Assembly: GCA_963850415.1 (NCBI GenBank)
Contig: CAWKLE010000002.1
Span: forward strand, 558,001-622,000
DNA: 64,000 nucleotides
Reading direction: 5' to 3'
Source: VAXT01 sp963850415
GTDB taxonomy: Bacteria; Actinomycetota; Thermoleophilia; Gaiellales; Gaiellaceae
Position numbers and translations under genes: made by a program. Below, in pieces: positions 49,665-58,217 of this stretch. Under the pieces are notes generated by a model, which was not told the origin of the DNA, did not search any database, and worked only from the letters and a program-made list of their open reading frames with translations. How positions within the stretch are numbered: position 1 is the first letter of the stretch; every line of letters starts with the position of its first letter.

Positions 49665-50228
49665 CCCGAGCTCGCCGGCGATCGGGCGCATCGCCTCGAC
49701 CACGAAGCGGATGTGGTCGTCGAGCTCGACCCCGAGCTCCTCCGCGCCTCGGTAGACCTCGTCACGGTGCACGCCGGCGGCGAACGACGGCTGCTTCAGC
49801 TTCTTCTTGACCGACTTCGGCTCCAGGGTCTCGATCCCGTCCGGCCGCACGAGCCCGCACGCGTGGATGAACCCGGACAGCTCGTCGCACGCGAAGAGCG
49901 TCTTCTTGAGCGGCGTGTCCCGCGGCATCGCCAGGTGCTCGGCGTGCGAGAGAACGCCTTCGATCACCACCTCGGGGTAGCCCTCCTCGCGCAGGATCGG
50001 CGCGCCGTCCTGCGGGTGCTTGTCCAGCGTGGGGTGGATCTCGTAGTCGAAGTCGTGGAGCAGCGCGGTCACGCCCCAGAGCTCCTCGTCCTCACCGAAC
50101 TTCCGCGCGTACGCCCGCACCGAGGCCTCGACGGCCAGCGCATGGCGCAGCAGCGCCTCGCTCTTCGTGTAGCGGGTCAGGGTCTCCCAGGCGCGGTCGC
50201 GAGTGACCTCCAAGGCGCTGGGTACCAT
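49635..50228 (-). CDS. HD-domain hydrolase
   Basis: The 197-residue protein has an HD phosphohydrolase pattern: LLRHALAVEASV (first His), ALLHDFDYEIHP (His-Asp), and SHAEHLAMPRDT (further ligands), with a helical C-terminal half. These proteins usually hydrolyse phosphate esters of nucleotides with a divalent metal. The substrate is unknown. Its ATG at 50228 lies 12 bases from the murA ATG on the other strand. Confidence 0.85.
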   Translation of the reverse strand: MVPSALEVTRDRAWETLTRYTKSEALLRHALAVEASVRAYARKFGEDEELWGVTALLHDFDYEIHPTLDKHPQDGAPILREEGYPEVVIEGVLSHAEHLAMPRDTPLKKTLFACDELSGFIHACGLVRPDGIETLEPKSVKKKLKQPSFAAGVHRDEVYRGAEELGVELDDHIRFVVEAMRPIAGELGLRQSAEQAL

Positions 50229-50240
50229 AGCCCCTCGCCC

Positions 50241-51551
50241 ATGACCGAAACGGTCGTCGCCAGCACAGTGACAGAGTCATTCGTGATCGAAGGGGGCCAG
50301 CCCCTCCACGGACGCGTAACCGCCGCGGGCAACAAGAACGGCGTGCTGCCGATCCTGGCCGCGTGTGTGATGACGAGCGAGCCGGTCGTCCTGCACAACG
50401 TGCCCCGAATCCGGGACGTGGACACGATGCTCGCCCTGATCGCCGACCTCGGGGCCGACGTCGAGTGGATCGGCCCGAACGACGTGCGCGTCCATGCGGC
50501 CGACGTTCGCAAGACCGAGCTCGACCGTGACCTCTGCTCACAGATGCGCGCGTCGTTCCTGCTCGCCGGGCCGCTGCTCGTGCGCGCGGGAATCGCGATC
50601 GTCGCGCCGCCGGGCGGCGACGTCATCGGCCGGCGCCGGCTCGATCCGCACATCCACGGCTTCACGAAGCTGGGCGTCGAGGTCGAGGCGGGCGACGCGT
50701 ACGACATGCGCGCCGACGACATCCGAGGCGCGAACGTCTTCCTCGATGAGGCCAGCGTGATGGCGACCGAGAACATCGTCATGGCCGCGGCGCTCGCGGA
50801 GGGCGAGACCACGATCGGCAACGCGGCCTGCGAGCCGCACGTGCAGGACCTTTGCCGCTTCCTCGGCTCGCTCGGCGCGGACATCCAGGGCATCGAGTCC
50901 AACGTCCTCCGCGTGAGCGGGGTCGAGAGCCTGCGCGGCGGCGAGTGGACGATCGGGCCAGATCACGTCGAGGTCGCGAGCTTCATCGGGCTCGCGGCGG
51001 TCACCGGTGGCGACGTGACGATCGACGGGGTCAGGAACGACGACCTGATCTCGATCCTGCCGACCTTCGCGCGGCTCGGCGTGCGCGTCGAGATCGGGGA
51101 GGGGACGGTTCGCGTGCCGCCCGGCCAGGAGCTCTACATCGAGGACGACATCGGCGGTTTCATCCCAAAGATCGAGGACGGCCCGTGGCCGGCCTTTCCG
51201 TCCGACTGCACGTCGATCGCGCTGACGGTCGCGACGCAGGCGCGGGGTACGGTGCTCCTGTTCGAGAAGATGTTCGAGAACCGGCTGTTCTTCACGGACA
51301 AGCTCGTGTCGATGGGTGCACGGATCATCCTGTGCGACCCGCACCGCGCGGTCGTCACCGGGCCGACGCGGCTGCGCGGCCAGCGGATGGAGAGCCCGGA
51401 CATTCGCGCCGGGATGTCGATGCTGCTCGCGAGCCTGTGCGCCGAGGGCGAGTCGACGATCGGGGCCGTCTACCAGATCGACAAGGGCTACGAGCGGATC
51501 GACGAACGCCTGCGTGCGCTCGGCGCGCGCATCGAGCGCGTCCCGGCCTAG
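50241..51551 (+). CDS. murA: UDP-N-acetylglucosamine 1-carboxyvinyltransferase MurA (Asp variant)
   Basis: The 436-residue enzyme transfers enolpyruvate from PEP to UDP-GlcNAc, the first step of peptidoglycan synthesis. The NKNGVLPILAAC N-terminal motif and SQMRASFLLAGPLL are present. The catalytic loop reads PPGGDVIG, with Asp127 where most MurA have the fosfomycin-binding Cys. Mycobacterial MurA has the same change and resists fosfomycin. Residue contacts RRRLDPHIHGF and GGVRND-type strands are intact. ATG 50241 is the start. The stop shares CTAG with the convergent subtilase gene. Confidence 0.96.
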   Translation: MTETVVASTVTESFVIEGGQPLHGRVTAAGNKNGVLPILAACVMTSEPVVLHNVPRIRDVDTMLALIADLGADVEWIGPNDVRVHAADVRKTELDRDLCSQMRASFLLAGPLLVRAGIAIVAPPGGDVIGRRRLDPHIHGFTKLGVEVEAGDAYDMRADDIRGANVFLDEASVMATENIVMAAALAEGETTIGNAACEPHVQDLCRFLGSLGADIQGIESNVLRVSGVESLRGGEWTIGPDHVEVASFIGLAAVTGGDVTIDGVRNDDLISILPTFARLGVRVEIGEGTVRVPPGQELYIEDDIGGFIPKIEDGPWPAFPSDCTSIALTVATQARGTVLLFEKMFENRLFFTDKLVSMGARIILCDPHRAVVTGPTRLRGQRMESPDIRAGMSMLLASLCAEGESTIGAVYQIDKGYERIDERLRALGARIERVPA

Positions 51552-53155
51552 CGAACGCGCACCGGCCTCAGCCGGATCGCGGCGTGGAGGTCCCAGCGGC
51601 CGCGGTAGACCGCACGGAGCACGTAGCGGCCCGGTCGCAGCCCGAACGTCCAGCGGATCTCGCCGCCGCGGCGGGTCGTCGTGCGGGCGAGGCGGTGCCA
51701 GCGGCCGTCGCGGAGAACCTGGAGCGTGATCGTCCGGAAGTCGGGCGTGACGACCGGCGCGCTCGTGCGCAGGTGCACGGCGAGGCGGAGCGCCCGGAGC
51801 GGCCTGCGTCCAGCACTGCGCGGCGCGCGCAGCGGGCGGGTGCCGAGGCGCCGCAGGCTCAGCCACGCGCCTGCCTTCAGGCGCGGAGCGATCGGCTGGG
51901 CGTGTGCGGTTGCGACCGCGGCCGCGACGTCGATCACGCCGAAGCCGAGCCTCGGATTCCAACGGCCGTTGCCGGATGCGCTCGCCTTGAGGATCGCGGC
52001 GACCTGCTGCGCGGTCAGCGCCGGGTTCGCGGCCCAGACCAGCGCAGCCGCGCCGGCGACCTCCGGCGTCGAGAACGATGTCCCGCTCGACCACCCATAG
52101 AGGCCCGCGTGTGAGCCGGCGAGCCTGGAGCGCGGCCACCACACACGCGACGACCCGTACGCGATCGCGCCGAACACGTTCTCTCCGGGTGCGGCGAGCG
52201 AGATGTGGGAGCCGGTGTTCGAGAAGCTCGCGCGCTTGTCGGCCATCGTGCTGGCCGCAACCGCCAGCCCGACTCCGCCCTCGCCGTTCGAGCCGGGGGG
52301 TTGGAGCGCCGCGGCGGGATACTCGACGGGGTTGCCGGAGGCGTACTCGTTGCCGGCGGCCGCCACCAGCAGGACGCCGTGGCTGACCGCATACTCGATC
52401 GCGCGCTCCTCGAGAGGCGACGTGCCCACACCACCGAGGCTCAGGTTGACGATCCTCGCGCCGTGGTCGACGGCGTAGACGATCGCGGCCGCCTCGTCGA
52501 CGTCGCTGAAGCTGTCCGACGGTCCGACCGCCCTGACCAGCAGGAGCTGCGCGTCTCCGCCGAAGCCTGCGATCCCCTCGCCGTTCGTGACCGATCCCGC
52601 CGCGAGGGCCGCGACGAACGTCCCGTGTCCGTCCTTGTCCGCCACGTTCGTTCGGCGGTGGACGACGTCCCAGGTCTCCGGTGACTTGGCGGCGAGGTCC
52701 GGGTGCGTGACGTCGGCGCCCGTGTCGACGATGCCGATCTTGATCGCGCTCGCCGCGCGCAGCACGTCCGGGGGCACCTCGTTCTCACGCGTTGCGACGT
52801 ACTCCCACTCGTACGGGATGCCGGGCCGCAGGACGGCGGCCAGAGCCGGCTCGACCTTCGTCGTCCGGGGGAGCGGCGCCTGTGAGAACGCGATTCCCGG
52901 GAGGTCCTGGAGGTCGCCGGCGCGTCCGGGCAGCTCGACTTCGACGGTCTTCATGTGTGGAAGGCGCCTCACGACCTTCGCGCCCGGGAACCGGCTCAGT
53001 GCTCGCGCGAGCTGGCGGTTCGAGTCGAAGCCGACGACCGCGCGGGTGGTCGCCGGTCTGCTCGTCGACCCGCTGGGCGCCACGATCGCCGCAGCGGCGA
53101 CCGCTGCGACCAGCAGTGCGGGTAGACGGGGTGAAGTGCGGGCTCGAGAGCGCAT
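51548..53155 (-). CDS. Secreted S8 subtilisin-like serine protease
   Basis: From ATG 53155 the 535-residue protein has a signal peptide (about 1-28), a propeptide with RAVVGFDSNRQLARALSRF, and a catalytic domain. The triad is Asp144 (GIVDTGADV), His177 (DGHGTFVAA) and Ser360 (GTSFSTPEVAG), with oxyanion Asn269 (AAGNE). A C-terminal beta-rich region rich in Arg and Leu follows (about 410-535). No C-terminal anchor is seen, so it is probably exported. It is transcribed toward murA. An upstream extension to 53311 would precede the signal peptide and is rejected. Confidence 0.93.
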   Translation of the reverse strand: MRSRARTSPRLPALLVAAVAAAAIVAPSGSTSRPATTRAVVGFDSNRQLARALSRFPGAKVVRRLPHMKTVEVELPGRAGDLQDLPGIAFSQAPLPRTTKVEPALAAVLRPGIPYEWEYVATRENEVPPDVLRAASAIKIGIVDTGADVTHPDLAAKSPETWDVVHRRTNVADKDGHGTFVAALAAGSVTNGEGIAGFGGDAQLLLVRAVGPSDSFSDVDEAAAIVYAVDHGARIVNLSLGGVGTSPLEERAIEYAVSHGVLLVAAAGNEYASGNPVEYPAAALQPPGSNGEGGVGLAVAASTMADKRASFSNTGSHISLAAPGENVFGAIAYGSSRVWWPRSRLAGSHAGLYGWSSGTSFSTPEVAGAAALVWAANPALTAQQVAAILKASASGNGRWNPRLGFGVIDVAAAVATAHAQPIAPRLKAGAWLSLRRLGTRPLRAPRSAGRRPLRALRLAVHLRTSAPVVTPDFRTITLQVLRDGRWHRLARTTTRRGGEIRWTFGLRPGRYVLRAVYRGRWDLHAAIRLRPVRVR

Positions 53156-53234
53156 CCGGGCGGCACGGGGAGCGGGAAGGGCCTGCTTTCCGAGGTCGGC
53201 TGCGCGGTTCCGGTGCGGTACCCTGAGTCGAGGG

Positions 53235-53774
53235 ATGGCGTCTCCGGACCGGCTGAGCCAGGAGGAGCACGCGCGTGTTCGCATCTCCCTCGACGGTGAG
53301 GGCGCGAGCAACGTCAGCAGCGGCCTGCCCGTGCTCGACCATCTGCTCGGGCTCCTGGCGCGCTACGGCTCGCTCGATCTCGAGCTGCAGCTGGCGCCCG
53401 AGGAGCCGGAGGCCGAGGTCGCCTCGGCGGGCCGTGCGCTCGGGCAGGCGCTCCGCGAACCGCTCTCCTCCGACGACGTGCGTGGCCACGGATCGGCTGT
53501 CGCTGCCGCCGACGACGCGCTCGCCCACATCGTGCTCGAGGCTTCCGGGCGCCCGCTCGTCGTCTCGAACGTCGATCTCTCCGAGGCCCGGGTCGGCGGG
53601 CTCGGAACCGACCTGGTCGCGAGCTTCCTGCACGAGCTCGCCGAGGGCGGAGGGTTTACGCTGCACGTCCGCCTGATCGACGGCGACGATCCGCAGCACG
53701 TGCTCGAGGCGATCTTCAAGGCGCTCGGCGTGGCGCTCGCACAGGCCGGCCGGCCGCGGAAACGGAGGGAGTGA
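53235..53774 (+). CDS. Degenerate imidazoleglycerol-phosphate dehydratase (HisB) homologue
   Basis: The 179-residue protein follows the HisB fold: SGLPVLDHLLGLLARYGSLDLEL, ADDALAHIVLEASGRPLVV, VGGLGTDLVASFLHELAEGGGFTLH and DDPQHVLEAIFKALG. Metal-binding residues are missing: the usual HHTVED segment reads EEPEAE (57-62), the His of LARHG is Tyr44, and the second His pair is reduced to His155. It is unlikely to be a working dehydratase. No other his gene is nearby. TACCCT lies 10 bases before the ATG. RidA follows after one base. Confidence 0.75.
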   Translation: MASPDRLSQEEHARVRISLDGEGASNVSSGLPVLDHLLGLLARYGSLDLELQLAPEEPEAEVASAGRALGQALREPLSSDDVRGHGSAVAAADDALAHIVLEASGRPLVVSNVDLSEARVGGLGTDLVASFLHELAEGGGFTLHVRLIDGDDPQHVLEAIFKALGVALAQAGRPRKRRE

Positions 53775-53775
53775 G

Positions 53776-54162
53776 ATGGACAAGACCGCGGTTCGGACCG
53801 AGAGCGCGCCGGCGCCGTTCCAGGGAGCGCCCTACTCGCAGGCGATCACGGCAAACGGCTTGGTCTTCGTCTCCGGGCAGCTCGGTTTGACGCCCGGGCA
53901 CTCGGAGCTGGCAGGCGACACGATCGAGGAGCAGACACGGCAGATCTTCGACAACCTCGAGGCAATTCTCACCGCGGCCGGAAGCGCGCTCGACCGGATC
54001 GTGAAAACGACGGTCTTCCTGATCTCGCTCGACGACTTCCAGGGGATGAACTCCGTCTATGCGGAACGGGTCGGCGCCACGCCGCCGGCGCGGTCGACGA
54101 TCGAGATCTCGGGCCTCCCGTCGGGTGCGCTCGTCGAGATCGAGGCCATCGCCCTCGCCTGA
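53776..54162 (+). CDS. ridA: RidA-family enamine/imine deaminase
   Basis: The 128-residue protein matches the trimeric RidA/YjgF family: YSQAITANGLVFVSGQLGLTPG, EEQTRQIFDNLEAILTAAGS, VKTTVFLISLDDFQGMNSVY and PPARSTIEISGLPSGALVEIEAIA. The active-site Arg (in ARSTIE) and Glu (VEIEAIA) are present, so it should hydrolyse reactive 2-aminoacrylate-type imines. GGAGGGAG before the ATG is a clear ribosome site. It shares a promoter with the HisB-like gene. Confidence 0.94.
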   Translation: MDKTAVRTESAPAPFQGAPYSQAITANGLVFVSGQLGLTPGHSELAGDTIEEQTRQIFDNLEAILTAAGSALDRIVKTTVFLISLDDFQGMNSVYAERVGATPPARSTIEISGLPSGALVEIEAIALA

Positions 54163-54196
54163 CTCCTCCAGCCATGGCCCTCGCGGCCTTGGCCCG

Positions 54197-54262
54197 CTGG
54201 TACCCACGACCTCCTCCCCGATGCGATCGTATCGGGGAACCTTGCGCGTGTCTGTCACGGAA
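54197..54262 (+). repeat. Dispersed intergenic element, copy C
   Basis: This copy before cca has a perfect inverted repeat, CCCCGAT (54217-54223) with ATCGGGG (54232-54238 region), around GCGATCGT. Its core 54210-54256 aligns gap-free with 10979-11025 and 18138-18184, and similarity with copy A extends to GGTAC upstream. It ends 52-57 bases before the cca GTG. Confidence 0.5.
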
Positions 54263-54313
54263 CGGAGCCGAATCTGGGTCGGTGCGGGCCGTGGGGAGAG
54301 GCAGAATGGCGCC

Positions 54314-55549
54314 GTGACGACCCTCGAGCTTCCCGACAGCCTCGCGCCGGTGCTGGGCGCGGTCGAGGCCGTCAGCGACCCGTATCACGGCGTCTACCTC
54401 GTCGGCGGCACGGTCCGCGACATCCTGCTCGGCGAGCCGAGCTTCGATGTCGACATCGTCGTCGAGGGGGACGCGATCGCTCTGGCGAACGACCTTGCGA
54501 AGAAGCTCGACGGGCGCGTCCGTGCGCACCGCACGTTCGGCACCGCCGTCGTCCTGTACGGCGACGACGGACGGGTCGACGTCGTCACGGCGCGCAGCGA
54601 GTCGTACCACGCGCCCGCCGTGCTCCCCGCGGTCGAGCCCGGGACGATCGATCAGGACCTCCACCGCCGCGACTTCACGATCAACGCGATGGCGGTGTCG
54701 CTGAAGGGGGACGCGGTGGGCGAGCTCGTCGACCCGTTCAGCGGCCGCGCCGACCTCGAGGCGAAGCGCATCCGGATCCTGCACGACCGGTCGTTCGTCG
54801 ACGACCCGACCCGGATCCTCCGCGCGATCCGCTACGAAGACCGCTACGGCTTCCGCATGGACGACGAGACCGTGCAGCTCGCCCGCGAGTGCATCGCGAC
54901 CGGCCACGTCGGCGACCTCTCCGGCGCGCGCCTCCGAGACGAGCTGATCGCGCTGCTCGAAGAGGGCGACGTCACCCACGCGATCCCGCGCCTGGCCCAG
55001 CTCGGCGCGGAGAAGGAGATCCACCAGCACGTCGTCGCGGACGAGGAGGCCGTGCAGCTCTTCGACCGCCTCCGCGAGCTGAACAGGGAATACGGCCTCG
55101 CGGTTCCCGCCTGGCGCCTCGGGCTCGAGGCGCTTGCCCGCAAGCTTCCGCACGAGGAGATCGGCCCGTGGCTCCACGGCCTCAAGATCCGTCGCCGCGA
55201 CGCCGAGCTGATCGCCGCCGCGATCGAGGACGGGCCGCGGATCGCCGAACACGTCGGGCAAGACTCGCTGACCCCGGCCGACGTCGTGGCGCTCGCCGAG
55301 CCGCGCGCCCCCGACGCGCCGCTCTTCGCGCTCGCGCTCGCGGACCGGCCGCAGTTGCGCGACTTCTTCGATCGCCTGGAGGCCATCGAGCTCGAGATCG
55401 ACGGGGCCGACCTTGCTCGGCTGGGGCTCGGCGAGTCGCCGCGAGTGGGGGAGATCCTGGCGGAAGTGCGGCGACGCAAGCTGAACGGCGAGCTGGGCGG
55501 GCGCGAGTCGGAGCTCGAAGCCGCACGGGAGCTGGTCGAGCAGTCGTGA
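54314..55549 (+). CDS. cca: CCA tRNA nucleotidyltransferase/poly(A) polymerase family protein
   Basis: The 411-residue class II nucleotidyltransferase begins TTLELPDSLAP. It has the head motif YLVGGTVRDILLG, the catalytic DVDIVVEGD (two Asp), DLHRRDFTINAMA, DPTRILRAIRYEDRYGF and a helical C-terminal part. It should add or repair the tRNA 3' CCA end. CAGAAT lies 6 bases before the GTG, and dispersed element C is just upstream. It overlaps pgeF by 4 bases. Confidence 0.92.
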   Translation: MTTLELPDSLAPVLGAVEAVSDPYHGVYLVGGTVRDILLGEPSFDVDIVVEGDAIALANDLAKKLDGRVRAHRTFGTAVVLYGDDGRVDVVTARSESYHAPAVLPAVEPGTIDQDLHRRDFTINAMAVSLKGDAVGELVDPFSGRADLEAKRIRILHDRSFVDDPTRILRAIRYEDRYGFRMDDETVQLARECIATGHVGDLSGARLRDELIALLEEGDVTHAIPRLAQLGAEKEIHQHVVADEEAVQLFDRLRELNREYGLAVPAWRLGLEALARKLPHEEIGPWLHGLKIRRRDAELIAAAIEDGPRIAEHVGQDSLTPADVVALAEPRAPDAPLFALALADRPQLRDFFDRLEAIELEIDGADLARLGLGESPRVGEILAEVRRRKLNGELGGRESELEAARELVEQS

Positions 55550-56256
55550 GCGTTCCGCTGCTCCGCTGGGAAGTTCCAGGCCCGTACGACGTCGCCTTCA
55601 CGACGCGCGCGGGAGGCGTCAGCGAAGGGCCGTTCGAGTCGCTGAACCTCGGGCGCCGGACGGGCGACGACGTCGAGCGAGTCGACGAGAACCGCCGCCG
55701 CCTGTGCGCCGAGGTCGGCGCGGACGAGCGGGACCTGACGCTCGGCTTCCAGACGCACTCCACGGTCGTCAACCGCGCTGAGGCCGGTTCCCGAGGCGCC
55801 CCCGGGGACGGGCTCTGGACCGACGAAGCCTGGATTCCGATGCTCGCGCTCGGCGCCGATTGCGCTCTCCTGGCCATGGCCCGCACGAACGGCTCCGAGC
55901 CCGCGCTCGCGGTCGTGCACGCTGGCTGGCGGGGCCTGATCGACGGGATCGTCGACTCCGCCGCGGCGATCCTCGGTTCCGGCTTCGCCGCGATCGTCGG
56001 GCCGGCCGTCGGCCCGTGCTGCTACGAGGTGGGCGACGACGTCGCGAGCCGCTTCGAGGCCCGGTTCGGTGCCGACATCGTCAGCGACCGCAAGCTCGAC
56101 CTCTGGACGGCGGCCGAGCGAGCCGCCCTCGAAGCCGGAGCGAGCACAGTGGATCGCCTCGACCTCTGCACCCGCTGCCGGGGGGATCTCTTCTTCTCCG
56201 AGCGCCGAACGGGCCGGCCGCGCGGCACCCAGGGGGTCCTCGGCCTTGTCCGCTGA
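55546..56256 (+). CDS. pgeF: PgeF/YfiH laccase-domain protein (multicopper-oxidase-like purine enzyme)
   Basis: The 236-residue protein has the YfiH fold with zinc ligands His (GFQTHSTVV), Cys (GADCALL) and His (VVHAGWRGL), and the GPAVGPCCYEVGDDV segment. Homologues act on purine nucleosides and edit peptidoglycan precursors in E. coli. The cca-pgeF-yggS-sepF order is the conserved division cluster (ylmD-ylmE-ylmF). The GTG start overlaps cca as GTGA; the stop region overlaps yggS by 11 bases. Confidence 0.92.
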   Translation: MSVPLLRWEVPGPYDVAFTTRAGGVSEGPFESLNLGRRTGDDVERVDENRRRLCAEVGADERDLTLGFQTHSTVVNRAEAGSRGAPGDGLWTDEAWIPMLALGADCALLAMARTNGSEPALAVVHAGWRGLIDGIVDSAAAILGSGFAAIVGPAVGPCCYEVGDDVASRFEARFGADIVSDRKLDLWTAAERAALEAGASTVDRLDLCTRCRGDLFFSERRTGRPRGTQGVLGLVR

Positions 56257-56839
56257 CCAGATCGCGGCGCGGCTCGCGCGCGTCCGCGACGAGGTCGGGC
56301 CCGGCGTCACCATCGTCGCGGCCACGAAATACGTCTCCGTCGAGGACATGGCGACGCTCGCCGAGGCCGGAATCGACATCGTCGGCGAGAACCGCGCACA
56401 GGACCTCGAGGCGAAGCACGCCGTCCACGGCGACACCTTCCGCTGGCACTTCATCGGCCACCTGCAGAGCCGCAAGACGAAGGTCGTGAACCGAATCTGC
56501 GAGCTCGTCCACTCCCTCGACTCCGAGTCGGCCGCGCGCCGGCTCGAGATCCCGGCGCTCGTCCAGGTCAACCTAGCGGGCGAGGCGTCGAAGTCCGGCG
56601 TGACGCCGGAGCGACTCCCGGAGCTGCTCGAGCTCTACCCGGACGTGCGCGGCCTCTCGACGATGCCGCCCCCCGCGGAGAGCCCCGAAGAGTCGCGTTC
56701 GTACTTCCGCAAATTGCGTGAATTGGCCGAAGAACACGGGTTGACCCAACTGTCGATGGGCACGAGCCAGGATTACGCCGTGGCCGCGGAGGAGGGCGCG
56801 ACCATGATCCGAATAGGATCGGTGCTGTATCGGGGTTAA
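56246..56839 (+). CDS. yggS: PLP homeostasis protein (YggS/YlmE)
   Basis: From TTG 56246 the 197-residue TIM-barrel protein carries the PLP Lys in IVAATKYVS, GENRAQDL, WHFIGHLQSRK, LVQVNLAGEASKSG and the C-terminal LSMGTSQDY. It binds PLP without enzyme activity and sits in the division cluster. It is about 25 residues shorter than usual, missing part of the loop after HSLDSESAARRL. The start overlaps pgeF by 11 bases. Confidence 0.92.
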   Translation: MSADQIAARLARVRDEVGPGVTIVAATKYVSVEDMATLAEAGIDIVGENRAQDLEAKHAVHGDTFRWHFIGHLQSRKTKVVNRICELVHSLDSESAARRLEIPALVQVNLAGEASKSGVTPERLPELLELYPDVRGLSTMPPPAESPEESRSYFRKLRELAEEHGLTQLSMGTSQDYAVAAEEGATMIRIGSVLYRG

Positions 56840-56852
56840 CATTCCCGCTGTT

Positions 56853-57401
56853 ATGGGCTTCGCAGACGTCTGGAACCGCACGCTCGTCTACTTCGGCATC
56901 GCCGAGGAGGACGAGGACTGGGACGAGGACGGCTACGTCACGAACGAGGAGCTTGAGCGCTCCTACAGCGAGCGGCCGAACGTCCGCAGGCTGTCATCGC
57001 GCCGGCGCCGCAACGAGTTCGAGGACTGGACCGACCCCGAGCCCGAGGGCGGAGGCGGCTCGCGGACTGCGGTCATGCGCCCGCGCCCGCGCGCGGTCGA
57101 GTCCGCGCCCGGCGAGGCGTCGGTGCGCGTGCACCTCGTCGTTCCGAGGAGCTTCAATGACGCCCAGCAGATCGCGGACAAGTTCAAGGAAGGGACGCCG
57201 GTCATCCTCAATCTCCAGGGCTCGGACGCCGACCTCTCGAAGCGGCTGATCGACTTCGGCAGCGGGCTCACGTATGCGCTCGACGGCGGCATGCAGCGGG
57301 TCGCGGACAAGGTCTTCCTGCTCACGCCTCGAAACGTCGAGGTGTCGGCCGAGGAGCGCGCAAGGCTCCTCGAGCGCGGCGGCTTCTTCAACCAAGCCTA
57401 A
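56853..57401 (+). CDS. sepF: Cell division protein SepF
   Basis: The 182-residue protein has an N-terminal amphipathic membrane-binding stretch (GFADVWNRTLVYFGIAEE), an acidic and Arg-rich linker, and the SepF domain (about 95-175: VHLVVPRSFNDAQQIADKFK, GTPVILNLQG, RLIDFGSGLTYALDGGM). It tethers FtsZ to the membrane in actinobacteria, which lack FtsA. TAACAT lies 10 bases before the ATG, overlapping the yggS stop. Confidence 0.96.
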   Translation: MGFADVWNRTLVYFGIAEEDEDWDEDGYVTNEELERSYSERPNVRRLSSRRRRNEFEDWTDPEPEGGGGSRTAVMRPRPRAVESAPGEASVRVHLVVPRSFNDAQQIADKFKEGTPVILNLQGSDADLSKRLIDFGSGLTYALDGGMQRVADKVFLLTPRNVEVSAEERARLLERGGFFNQA

Positions 57402-57441
57402 GAACTAGAGGAAGCGGCCTTCCTGAGCCGAAATCCGCCGC

Positions 57442-57744
57442 ATGGGCGGATGGCTCCTGATGGTCGACGCGATCTCGTCGATCCAGAACTTCGTGAACGT
57501 CTTCATCTCGGTGTACGTGCTGATCATCTTCGCGTACCTCATCCTGTCCTGGGTCCGGCTGCCCTACTCGCCCTGGCTGAACCGGGTCCAGCGCTTCCTG
57601 TACGACGTCTGCGAGCCCTACCTGCGGATCTTCCGCCGGCTCCTGCCGTCCTTCGGGGCGTTCGACTTCTCGCCGATCGTGGCCGTCTTCGCGCTCGTCC
57701 TCCTGAATCGCGTCATCAACTCGATCCTTGGCCGGCTGCATTAG
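57442..57744 (+). CDS. yggT: YggT-family membrane protein
   Basis: The 100-residue protein has two membrane helices (NVFISVYVLIIFAYLILSWV and PIVAVFALVLLNRVINSIL) separated by a loop with CEPYLRIFRRLLPSFGAFDFSP, the YggT signature. In other bacteria it is linked to division or osmotic response, with no defined activity. A shorter start at ATG 57460 would also be possible. It lies 15 bases before the DivIVA-like gene. Confidence 0.93.
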   Translation: MGGWLLMVDAISSIQNFVNVFISVYVLIIFAYLILSWVRLPYSPWLNRVQRFLYDVCEPYLRIFRRLLPSFGAFDFSPIVAVFALVLLNRVINSILGRLH

Positions 57745-57759
57745 AGAGGAGGTGAACGA

Positions 57760-58197
57760 ATGGCTCTTTCACCTGTCGAAATCCGTCATGTCAGGCTCGG
57801 ACGCGGCTTGCTGGGCTACCGGAGGTCGGCGACCGACCGCCTGCTCGAGGAGATCGTGGACAGCTTCGAAGAGGTCTGGCGCGAGCGGGCCGAGCTCGAG
57901 GACGTCAACGAGCGCCTGGAGTCGGACATCGCCCGGTACCGCGACCTCGAGACACTGCTGCGGAAGACGCTCGTGACTGCCGAGCGAAGCGCGGAGGAGC
58001 TCCGGGAGCACGCCCGCCGCGAGGCGGACGTCGTGCTCGCGGAGGCTCGCGTGGAAGCTCGCAAGACCACACAGAGAGCGCTCGCCGAGCGTGACCACCT
58101 GCGCGCGGAGGCAAGCCGAATCCGGGCTCTCCTACGCTCAGCTCTCGAGATCACGGACGAGCAGAACGGGGAGGATGAGACCGCCGAGGCGGCCTGA
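57760..58197 (+). CDS. DivIVA-domain coiled-coil protein
   Basis: The 145-residue protein begins with a DivIVA-type segment (LSPVEIRHVRLGRGLLGYRRSATDRLLEEI) followed by a long coiled coil. It should sense membrane curvature at the pole or septum and recruit wall machinery. It is short for DivIVA/Wag31 and could be a paralogue. GGAGGTGA 8-9 bases before the ATG is the strongest ribosome site seen in the window, matching anti-SD perfectly. Confidence 0.85.
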   Translation: MALSPVEIRHVRLGRGLLGYRRSATDRLLEEIVDSFEEVWRERAELEDVNERLESDIARYRDLETLLRKTLVTAERSAEELREHARREADVVLAEARVEARKTTQRALAERDHLRAEASRIRALLRSALEITDEQNGEDETAEAA

Positions 58198-58205
58198 CCG
58201 GAGAC

Positions 58206-58211
58206 TAGACT
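58206..58211 (+). promoter_or_regulatory. Probable leaderless -10 element of the DksA-type gene
   Basis: TAGACT ends 6 bases before GTG 58218, supporting that start over TTG 58212. Confidence 0.5.
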
Positions 58212-58217
58212 TTGCTC

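Noticed and set aside
51548..53311. Longer subtilase start at 53311
   Set aside because: The 52 extra residues are Arg/Pro-rich, precede the signal peptide and run over the hisB-like gene start. ATG 53155 starts the signal peptide.
56690..56760. Lower-GC patch in yggS as a transferred segment
   Set aside because: Only about 70 bases, fully coding for conserved YggS residues; ordinary codon variation is enough.
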